Source: Hydractinia symbiolongicarpus (lineage: Eukaryota; Cnidaria; Hydrozoa; Anthoathecata; Hydractiniidae). From it: 64,000 nt of DNA. Made by a program: the position numbers and the translations under genes. The notes beneath the pieces are model-generated. The model made no database searches, was not told where the DNA came from, and was given only the letters and a program-made list of their open reading frames with translations. The stretch spans positions 15,022,001-15,086,000 of the forward strand of contig NC_079880.1 of NCBI RefSeq assembly GCF_029227915.1. The letters run 5' to 3'. Every line of letters starts with the position of its first letter. Position 1 is the first letter of the stretch. Positions 1-8,608 of the stretch are shown here, in pieces.

Positions 1-939
1 AAATGTGCCACCTTTGTCAAGACTGTTTTTCCATTTTTCAATCATACTTATGAGGCATTGTTGTGAACTGTGCCCCTTGCGAAAACCAAATTTAAGTTTC
101 GAAAATAATGGCTCGAAGAAGGTGTATATTGGGTCATACATGCATCTTTCATAGATTTTTGAGATGTTCGATAGGACGCTTACAGGTCTATAGTTCGCCT
201 TTTCAGTGCGCAGTCCTTTCTTGTGTGTAGGAGTAATATCTGGGTTTTTCAAAGATGTTGGAAATTCAGAACTTTTTAACGATTGAGTAAAATTTTCAGT
301 AATGAATTGGCTAAAAATATCACTGTTTTCTTTGATGATGTTAGTAGGAATATCATCTTTTTGTTGCGCCTTTTTTGGATCAAGTTTTCGAATGTATTTT
401 TCAACATCTTTAAATGCAGTTTGTTTAAAAGAAAATTTTGTGTTGCTTTTTGCGCTTTTTCTTATCTTTTCTACACTAGGATGAGATTTATATTTATATA
501 TTATCGAATTTATTTGATCTTTGGGTCTGTTTTCATTGCTTGAAGGTTGTATATTTGATGACTTTATGCCTAAATTTTCAACAACACTGCCAAAATAATT
601 GTTGAATATTTCAGTAATATCTTTATCATGAGATATTGTAGTCCCATTTTCAACTAAGGTAATATTTTCACTTGTAACTGTCTTGTTAGAGAAACATGGT
701 TTTACTGTTTTCCAGAATAACCTATTGTCAGTTATATTTTTAACATTAAGGTTGTTGAAGAATTTGTATTTACTTTTTCTTATTAGTGAAACACAAAAAT
801 TCCTTTGTTTATTGTATGCTAATTTACTCTCTGGAGTTTTATCCTTCCTATGCTTATTTAAAAGTTTTGATCTCTTCATAATTGCCTTGTTTATTTCTTT
901 ACTCATAAAAGCTGCCTGATTATGACGTACATACCTTTT
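1..939 (-). CDS. LINE ORF2, reverse-transcriptase N-terminal part, partial
   Basis: One minus-strand frame is open from about 951 to the left edge without a stop. It contains the CR1/Jockey-type linker and RT fingers: KRSKLLNKHRKD near the start, the RT1-type stretch NYRPVSVLSNISKIYERC (around 195-140) and GFRKGHSSQQC (around 80-50). The YADD catalytic motif would lie beyond the window. The reading begins exactly where the endonuclease half at 6270-7165 stops, so the two are halves of one ORF. It is the least damaged part of this LINE: no stop or frameshift is seen here. Confidence 0.9.
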
Positions 940-1902
940 CACGGCGGGCTATTTCCCGTGTGAAAATGCTTAACTCGTATTTTTCAAACGGCCTGGCTAT
1001 TTTGTCAAGGATTGTTACATGGAGTTTGCGCCGCAATTCGACACTCCTTCAATTGCAACCTAGGTTTTCACAATAGCAGGTACAACAGCAGCGCGATGGA
1101 GAGATTTGTAGAAAAATAAAAATGGCTACCTGGCTAAACACACTGAAAGGTTGCTGCAAGTGTTTAAAGTTTTGATTTGGTATATAACGAGTAAAAAATG
1201 GATAAATTATTGTTATTTTATGGCTTTCGTAGCTACCGTTACTCATTATTGCATATAATAAAAAATAAAAAGAAGATGGGATGGAGGCAGCACAGCTAGC
1301 TAGCTGCCAGAACACACAGGACAGTCAAACAACAAAAACTACTTTTGTGACACATTGTATCTCAATATGAAGCAAATAATAACACAACAACTCTGTTTAA
1401 ATAAAACATATGAACTATGAAAACTTTTTTTTAATAAAATATAAACTATCATATAGCTAGTGTTTTATAACATCTATTCACAGAAAAAAATGATGATGAT
1501 CTAGAATTTGTTTTCTTTTGCAAGAGAAAATTTGGCATTGCCATGCTCATAAAAATAAAATATATTTGTATAAAATACATATTCTTTGATGTAAATATTA
1601 TAAATTTTATGCTGTAATAGTCACCATACTTTCTATATGATTACGTCGTAAACATTTATGTACCAAATGTTCTGACAAAACATTAATTCACACACATTTA
1701 TATTAAAAAATTGATTTCTTTGAGCTTTCTAATTGGGAAAATTAATATTCATACTCTTGCGAAAGACACTATCTCACTGATTCACAAATATACATTGCAA
1801 ATGTTATGCAAACAAAAAGTATATAGCAGAATAAGGAAATAAGGAAAATATACATCTAACACGAACTATCAACATACTGAACTTTTAAACAAAAAACGGT
1901 GT
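940..1902. other. Transposon 3' subterminal region, no gene
   Basis: A+T-rich sequence downstream of the transposase stop. The outer end can fold on itself (CACGG near 940 with CCGTG near 956). I see no ORF of interest; a short minus-strand reading at 1049-1315 has no recognisable features. Confidence 0.5.
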
Positions 1903-4281
1903 CTAAATTTCTAAATCAGAAAAAACCTTTTTCATGAAAGCACTCTCACATAGTTGGCATTTCAAGTTATTTCTAACAAGCAGCAAGCAATGTTCACAAC
2001 ACATATCTCTCTCTGGTATGTAATCAGATCCTCTTGAAACATAGTGCAACTTATCGTAACCGTTTTCTCTCAGATGCAACAATTGTATGTACTCGTGACG
2101 GAAAATTCTTGGCCAGCGACATTGGAAAGTGGTATTGTTAGAATACTTTACAATCATCTGGTGCTTTTGCTCCCGCCCTTCCATACTATTACATCCAATT
2201 CCGAAACCGTAGCACAGCAAAGTACTTTCAGCATGGAAAGGTATGCAGTTACATAAAGTCCATAAACTGGGTGAGACGCTTACATCATACCAACAGCTTG
2301 ACTTGAAAAGTAGTTTACATTGCTTCTTTAAATCTTTTAAAAGTTCCAAATTGAAATTCTCTACACGTACTGATAGTGAAATAATTTTTCGCAAACATAT
2401 GAACTGAAAATGGATTTGATGCAGCCTTATTTTCATTTGTTCACTCTTCAATTCATTTAAAATAAGTAAATTTAATTCTGGGAAATGACAAAGAAAGGCT
2501 TTACTCTCCTTTCCACGAAAACGAAAAGTGAAACTACTTTCATTCTTAGAACTGCTTTCATTAAACCACCGGATAATTTTTTTCGACAAAAAATTACATC
2601 CCATTGCTGAACGTATAAAATTAACAAATTTAATTAAAGCATGTGAGGAAGGTATATCTTTAAATGCTTTGTAGGAATTCAATGGAGCAGTTGCCAAACA
2701 TAGATTGAATAACTTCATGAAGTGCTCTTTGACGACATTGTTCTTCAGATGAAGAGGTTCGCCTTTTGCTTTATCAATATAATGGCCAACCAAGGGGACT
2801 TCTTCTTGTCTACCTTTCAAAACTTTAGATATATAAGATGTCAAGTTACTACGTTTCGTTGCACTATTTCCTTTGCATTTAACTTCGATTTCTTTTTTTT
2901 TACCTTCAACCTTTTTGGCATCACTTATGCGTTTGTGATAGTTGAAGGGCATCCATTTGTCACTTTGCTTGGTTCCGTATGTATATTCAAATTTGGCTGA
3001 ATTATCTTTATTTACATTTCCGAACGTTGAAAAGTAGTAGGCTGAATTTGTTAGTTCCCCAGCCAAAAAAGCCAACATCTTCATATCGTTAGGTAATTCA
3101 CCCAATAAAAATTCAACTTTGTAGGCAACTTCATCAACATAAACAGTGAAAACCTGACTTTCCAAAAACTTCACGTCCGACAACAACTTGAGAACATAAT
3201 TGCGTACAACAGTAGAATTTTCCTCAGTATCACCACCAAAAATTAAAAAGTTTTCGGAGCTGCTGCATATCCGATTACCAACATTAAGAAAAGAGACTAA
3301 AAATGACATACCACAAATAGGAGCTCCATCCCCACCAAGAGCAAATACAAACAGAAAAGATTCAAAATCTTTTTTTTCAAGCATATTGAATGTTTTTAGT
3401 TTGTCACTCCGTTGACGATTCACTTTTAAATAGAATTTTGCCAATCGTAACAAAAATTCATCACACGATCTATAATTTCCTGTAACTGATTTTGTTTCAT
3501 CTCCAAAGGTTAGAGTTGGATGTATGTCATGTAGTGTTCCTATATCAATGTTATTGATAATGGTTGCTAAATGAGGATACTGAATATAATTAACCACTGA
3601 ATTCTGTTTATTCTGGGAAATTCTATTTGCCTTTCTAATTGCCATGTATTTAGCTTTCCCCATGACATTGTGGCTGTAAAAAACATTGAGAGAACGTAGT
3701 TTATTATCTTCTGAATTGTAAAATTCTTCATTTGCTATTTTGATGGTAGTTTCCTTTATCTGTTTTACTACAGATGATTTAGCATTCAATAAACTTTTTG
3801 CAAACATTTTTGAGGGGATTTTCGAACACAATGTGTCAATCATACCAAACATAACCGGCTGAACAGATTCCTTAGACCCTCCGTGAATGGCAGAACAAGC
3901 TTCAAATGTTTCCAGACGACGTGTATCTTTTGCTGATCTATTTAAATCACTAGATGATGGGAATTTACTACGCCTCTCAGCTGTTACCTTGCTGATGCTA
4001 AATTTGACTTCAGAGTCCACTCTATTCTTACTACACTCATAGTTTAGGTGTCTAACACGTTTTCTTTTTCTAGCTAATCTATTTCTTAACTTATCAACAT
4101 CCCTTTCAATCAAAGTTATCTCACTGCTCAATGCTGCTAATTGTTTTTGTTTTTCCTCAATTAGGTTACTCTGATTTGAAATTTTCAAATCCATATCGTT
4201 GATTTTTTTTCTGTTTGATGTATATTTTCCTAACTGGGAAAACTTAATGTTTTGTGCCTTTGACTTTCCTTTAGGAGGCAT
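1903..4281 (-). CDS. Transposase-like protein of a repetitive cnidarian family, intact
   Basis: The reading frame is open for 792 codons from ATG at 4281 (MPPKGKSKAQ); an upstream TTG at 4299 is a less likely start. Residues about 35-75 form a charged coiled coil ending in a basic patch. Three acidic residues sit in the most conserved-looking blocks: D318 in GGDGAP, D399 in PNDMK and E701 in SMEGREQKHQ, a spacing compatible with a DDE nuclease carrying a large insertion before the last residue (inference). The tail has paired cysteines (761-765 and 775-778) that could bind zinc. The last 270 residues align well with the fragment at 31982-32868. Related proteins are, as I recall, multicopy in cnidarian genomes. 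The open frame makes this the best candidate for a recently active transposon here. Confidence 0.75.
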   Translation of the reverse strand: MPPKGKSKAQNIKFSQLGKYTSNRKKINDMDLKISNQSNLIEEKQKQLAALSSEITLIERDVDKLRNRLARKRKRVRHLNYECSKNRVDSEVKFSISKVTAERRSKFPSSSDLNRSAKDTRRLETFEACSAIHGGSKESVQPVMFGMIDTLCSKIPSKMFAKSLLNAKSSVVKQIKETTIKIANEEFYNSEDNKLRSLNVFYSHNVMGKAKYMAIRKANRISQNKQNSVVNYIQYPHLATIINNIDIGTLHDIHPTLTFGDETKSVTGNYRSCDEFLLRLAKFYLKVNRQRSDKLKTFNMLEKKDFESFLFVFALGGDGAPICGMSFLVSFLNVGNRICSSSENFLIFGGDTEENSTVVRNYVLKLLSDVKFLESQVFTVYVDEVAYKVEFLLGELPNDMKMLAFLAGELTNSAYYFSTFGNVNKDNSAKFEYTYGTKQSDKWMPFNYHKRISDAKKVEGKKKEIEVKCKGNSATKRSNLTSYISKVLKGRQEEVPLVGHYIDKAKGEPLHLKNNVVKEHFMKLFNLCLATAPLNSYKAFKDIPSSHALIKFVNFIRSAMGCNFLSKKIIRWFNESSSKNESSFTFRFRGKESKAFLCHFPELNLLILNELKSEQMKIRLHQIHFQFICLRKIISLSVRVENFNLELLKDLKKQCKLLFKSSCWYDVSVSPSLWTLCNCIPFHAESTLLCYGFGIGCNSMEGREQKHQMIVKYSNNTTFQCRWPRIFRHEYIQLLHLRENGYDKLHYVSRGSDYIPERDMCCEHCLLLVRNNLKCQLCESAFMKKVFSDLEI

Positions 4282-4336
4282 GGCATAGAAATACAACAAA
4301 ATAAAAACATTTAACTAGGATAAAAATCCAATTCTG

Positions 4337-4921
4337 TCAATAACTACATACCATACCATATTGATTGACAACTTTGTACGATGCAGTTATATTTAATGTC
4401 TTTGTTGACACTTTGTAATGTAAAATACATTTTTTTTCATCGTCACATATTATATCACCGACGGCATTGCTTTTAAACTTCTTTTTGAATATTTTATTGA
4501 TATCAAGGCTAGACAAGTTTGATAAATGGAATTTCAATGACCCAAGATGGTGAAAAATAATACTAATTTCTTTAATGATACCACTTTTGTCTTTCTTAAC
4601 AATCAATTCTCTACCGTAAGCTGTGCGGAAGTCGCGAATGGCTTTATAAACAGCTAAAAATATTTCGGAATGGACACGTTCATTAATGACAACTTTGAAG
4701 GGATTATACAAAGTTTGTTTTGCTTGAATTTTTCGATTAAGAGATGTTAAAATTGTATCGAAGTGAAACTTTATTAAATTGATGACGAGGATATTTTTTT
4801 CGTCCAACTCTGCATATGAATCAATTAAATCTGACATCATTATACATGATCTAAAAACATAGGTAATTATAAATATATATATTATATATATATATAGAAA
4901 AGAAAAGTTATTATCTGTCAT
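4337..4921 (-). CDS. Accessory ORF of the DNA transposon, function unknown
   Basis: A 194-codon minus-strand frame lies just upstream of the transposase, 55 bases before its ATG. ATG at 4921 would give a hydrophobic leader rich in I, Y and F; the methionines at residues 28-29 (near 4840) may be the true start. The rest is a soluble-looking lysine-rich protein with no motif I know. A GTATGT donor-like sequence close to its end (near 4350) leaves open that it is an upstream exon spliced to the transposase ORF rather than a separate protein. Confidence 0.45.
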   Translation of the reverse strand: MTDNNFSFLYIYIIYIFIITYVFRSCIMMSDLIDSYAELDEKNILVINLIKFHFDTILTSLNRKIQAKQTLYNPFKVVINERVHSEIFLAVYKAIRDFRTAYGRELIVKKDKSGIIKEISIIFHHLGSLKFHLSNLSSLDINKIFKKKFKSNAVGDIICDDEKKCILHYKVSTKTLNITASYKVVNQYGMVCSY

Positions 4922-6266
4922 TTTAGAAAAAGAAGATGAAAAAGAGAGGATATTTTTATTTACTATCTTAAGTGGATAAATTTTGGAGAGTATTTAATGG
5001 TGAATGACCAAAATGGAATACTTGGCGGGGATTTAATTTTGCGAATGATAAATTTTATAAAATTTGGCGAGGATTTAATTTGGCGAATACAAAAAAATGT
5101 TTATTTTAACGGAATTTATTTTGGCGAATGACACAAAGAAATGAATTTTTATGTCTTGGAATGTTTTAAAAAAAATAAGAATAAACGTATATATATATAA
5201 ACACAAGTTCGTTATTTATAGGGAAAAAACATTTTTCTTTTCTTAATTAAAAAAAACGGTATTCCAATTCCAGCTCCTTTTAGATCGTTTATTCCTTAAA
5301 TATATAAATTAGTGGAAATAGTTTTTCTTATGTGGTCCTTCTTTTATTGCCTGTAAGAATGCGCGTACATATACAGAACTTTGTAAACATTCGCTCATCT
5401 ATACACAGAACTCTAGCTAGCTACGGTTTAACGCATCTATTTTGCCTAAAAACCCTAAATTTTTCCTTGTTACTTGTGGATGAATGAAAACTTGCGAAAA
5501 AATTAATACATGAGAAAATTTAGTCAGAATAAAGCATAGCTAGCTATAGCTATACAATGGGACAACACATCCACAAAATATTTAGCTAGCTAGCTAGCTT
5601 TAAAGACAAGTTTTAATTTTTTTTATATGGATGGGTTTCTTGTATATATTGTGAAAAATTGAGAAGTCGGCTATATGAGACCTAAAATATACTTATACTC
5701 ATAGGACATAGCCAGATAGACCATTAACACACCTTAGTTTACAGAATATAATAAAAAAGAAACAATTTAAAAATGGCCGCCATTTCTTAATTCCTGAGAC
5801 TGCCATACGTAGCTTACTACAATTTTCCCATACTTCCGTTGCTTTTATTTACCAAAAAAACTTCAAAATTAAAAAATGTAAAACAACAGAATTGAAGATT
5901 CGTCTTACAACTTGCGTTTTAATGCCTTCAAATAGAAAAATAATACCATTTAATACTATTCTATACCCAACAAAGTTTGTTACTGGAAGGGTAAAATTGA
6001 AAGAGGCACTATTTCAAGACAGCTAAAAAGACATTCCACGATGTTCAACATAAGCATGTTTATATTCGATCGAAAGAAAATTTATTCGACTTTCAAATTC
6101 TAGCGCTCGTAAAACCATCAGACACGTTTAAAACACATACCAGATAAAAGTATGGTACCATGTACCAAAGATATAATACTTACGGTCCTCGACCGTTTTT
6201 AAAAACCTACGGGCCGAAAAACGCGGACGCTTTTGATAAGCATTTCTTGGACCGTTTTTACGTGTG
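4922..6266. other. Transposon 5' subterminal region, non-coding
   Basis: A+T-rich, with degenerate direct repeats of the form TTGGCGAGGATTTAATTT between about 5020 and 5130, AGCTAGCT runs (5581-5600) and a repeated GACCGTTTTTA motif near the right end (6189 and 6250) that may be subterminal transposase binding sites. No coding potential seen. Confidence 0.4.
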
Positions 6267-6269
6267 TTT

Positions 6270-7165
6270 CTTTCAAGGAGCATGATTATCTAAGATGCTT
6301 AAAACACTGTTTTTGAAATTTTCAAACATTTTAAAATCATCGAGATTTTTGTCATCATTTAGAGCACCCATTATATCATAGCGGAAATTTACATTATTGA
6401 AATTCCGATATGCTCTATAATTTATAATTTTTGGTTTTCGTTTAGCAAAGTTGGCTTTTAAAACAGTCATTGTCAATTTATGAAAATCAGACAAGCCTGT
6501 TTCAATAACCCTGGAGTGACAAAAAGATCTTGGGTGGTTTGTTAAGATGAGATCTATGTTTGTAGGGTTATCTATGCTTATGAAGCATGTAGGCTCTTTT
6601 ATTAAAGAGTTAAGTTTATATGTTGTTAAAAATTCATTTACATGTAGATTGCTAATTTCAACGTTAAAATCACCCAGTATTACATAGTTCTCATATTTGC
6701 AGGAAAACGAATCAATGTTTTTACTTATGTGGTTTAAGTTTTGAGCAATAAGATTAGTTTTTGGGTTATATAAACACACAACTAACCATTTTCTGCTTCT
6801 TAAATTTAGTTCAATATAAAAATTTCAAGCTCACTACTTTCACATTTGGGTTTTAAAAGTTTTGAGGGAATATCATTTCGTACATAGAGAATCATTCCTC
6901 CCCCATTGCCATTTCTGTCGAGACGGTATGCATTATAGCCTTGAACCAAAAACTGATTAGTAGGAAATGATTCATTTAATTTTGTCTCTGAAATTAAAAA
7001 GAGATCAAGGTTTCTATTAACTTGATCAATAAGAGGCTCAAACTTATTTCGTAGTGAATTGATATTAACATGCCCAAAAATTAGTCTATTTATGTTTTGT
7101 GATCTCAAATTGTCAAGAATCTTTTTCGCATTCTCGTAATTGTTTTTACCCAAGATATTTTCCAC
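6270..7165 (-). pseudogene. LINE ORF2, AP-type endonuclease half, one frameshift
   Basis: Two minus-strand frames (7165-6806 and 6779-6270) together make an exonuclease-endonuclease-phosphatase domain. Motifs in order are VNINSLRNK, LISETKLNES (catalytic Glu), GGMILYVR, ILGDFN (Asp-Asn pair), TNIDLILTN and LSDFHKLTM, the terminal SDH-type block. This domain nicks target DNA to prime LINE insertion. The frames change near 6820 where one T appears to be missing, and a TGA follows DNHAP at the left end just before the inserted transposon. The reading continues at 936-1. Confidence 0.88.
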
Positions 7166-7216
7166 ACTGCAGTTTACTGGTAGTTCAATATTGTCTTTTG
7201 CAGAATATTCCTGACA

Positions 7217-8606
7217 TCAATCTCGTGATTTCATTTTTCTAATAAAATTTACAGCTAATTTCCCTGCCTCCAACCCACTCAAATGTAACCCTTTTTTCCC
7301 AAGACATTCAGATGAAATATTGTCATTATCAATAACATTCAGAGACAGTTCTTTTAAATGCCTATTCAAATGGCTTACCGTTACTGCGGCTTTTGCATTA
7401 TCAGTTCTTTTAATCACGGACGAAAAAATCACTTTACATCTAGGAAGTTTGGTGTTAATAAAAGTCTTCAAACTCAATAGTTTGTCCAAAATCAGTCGCG
7501 AGGTTTCATTAATAGTATTGTTGGTTCCAACATGTAGAATTATTTTGTCCGGTTTCTTTTGTAACAGAGGCTTTACATAATGAAACATATCTTCTACCCT
7601 CGCTCCAGGGAATGAACGAACTTTAACGTTACGACGTGCTGACATTCTTTGTTCATCAAGTCCGTACAACATAGAATCACGACAACGAGTGTTGTACCAG
7701 GTTTCCATGGAATTACCGATTCATCTTCTTTACTTTCGTCTTCGTTATTTACAACATAACTATTCTCTTTATTTACAACAAAACTATCTTCTAAAACAAC
7801 ATTATTTTTCTCAGCTGTTGTGACACTTTTCACGTTTACGTTTGAATAATAATTACTATGACATTTCTTTCTGTAATTTGCTAATTGCTGTTCACATGTT
7901 TGTATAGTTAAATCGACTTGTTCCGTTCCTGTGGGAATACTTCTCTTTAAATTAATTGCCGAATCATTTACAACAACATTAGCAGATTTATCCGATTCCA
8001 ATGTAGAATTTTTTCCTTGATAATTCAAAATGGTGGACTTTTTCTCGAGAAGTAACAACAAACTGTCAATAACTTTTTGTTTATTGTCAAGCTCTTTACG
8101 TAAAATATTACCTCATCATGTAGGTAGTCCTCTGGCAGAAGTGCGTTTTTGCCAATGCCCTTACTAAATTTAAATCGTCCTGGATATGGTGTACATGGGA
8201 AAAACGTATCCACTACAGATTTATTTTTCATTTTTGTGAGCGTCTCATCCAACATCATGTCAAATTTACCAAACTCATCGAGAGTAGTATTTTGTTCTTT
8301 CGTACCTGTAACAATTTCGTTTCCAGTGTTTGGCGATGTCACAGATAATTCCATATACGTACTAGTATCAGTATAAAAATACGAAGCATCTGCGTCAAGT
8401 CCTTTCTTATAAATCATTTTGCACTTCTCTAGGTTTTCCAAAGCATCCTTTATCCTACTTTCAGAAACAGAGCACGTACCTTTACTTATAAACTTAAGTA
8501 TATTATGTAGTGTTACTTTTTTCTTCTTTGCCGTTCGTATAACATTTATAGATTCTAGAATGCGATTTTCTATCTCCCCTTGTGAAAGATCACGTCCTGC
8601 CGCCAT
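7217..8606 (-). pseudogene. CR1-type LINE ORF1 with SGNH-esterase domain, two frameshifts
   Basis: Starts at ATG 8606 (MAAGRD; the TTG two codons upstream is unlikely). Residues 1-85 look like a winged-helix domain (KVTLHNILKF, then SESRIKDALENLEKC). A coiled-coil segment follows after a frameshift near 8108. The C-terminal part (7708-7217) is an SGNH/GDSL hydrolase: DSMLYGLDEQR, then HVGTNNT, then the Asp-His block KKGLHLSG. A one-base loss at about 7681 breaks the frame immediately before the nucleophile Ser block. Esterase domains in ORF1 are typical of CR1 LINEs. Confidence 0.82.
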
Positions 8607-8608
8607 CT

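Larger units (their letters stand above)
940..6266 (-). mobile_element. DNA transposon with CAC termini and TTT target duplication
   Basis: The element is bounded by CACGGCGGG at the left (from 940) and by the complement of CACACGTAAAAACGG at the right (ending 6266). TTT flanks both sides (937-939 and 6267-6269), and the LINE reading frame resumes on either side once one TTT copy is removed, so the boundaries are well fixed. Terminal inverted similarity is weak beyond CAC. It encodes a 792-residue transposase-like protein and a 194-residue ORF. CAC ends with a 3-bp duplication recall the CACTA/Mirage/Chapaev group, but that assignment is inference. A second decayed copy of the ORF is at 31982-32868, with a matching CACGGCGGG terminus at 32934-32942. 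Confidence 0.8.

Noticed and set aside
2044-3415. Plus-strand ORFs opposite the transposase (2044-2256, 2722-3000, 3200-3415)
   Set aside because: They lie inside a long, well-supported minus-strand coding frame and have no motifs.
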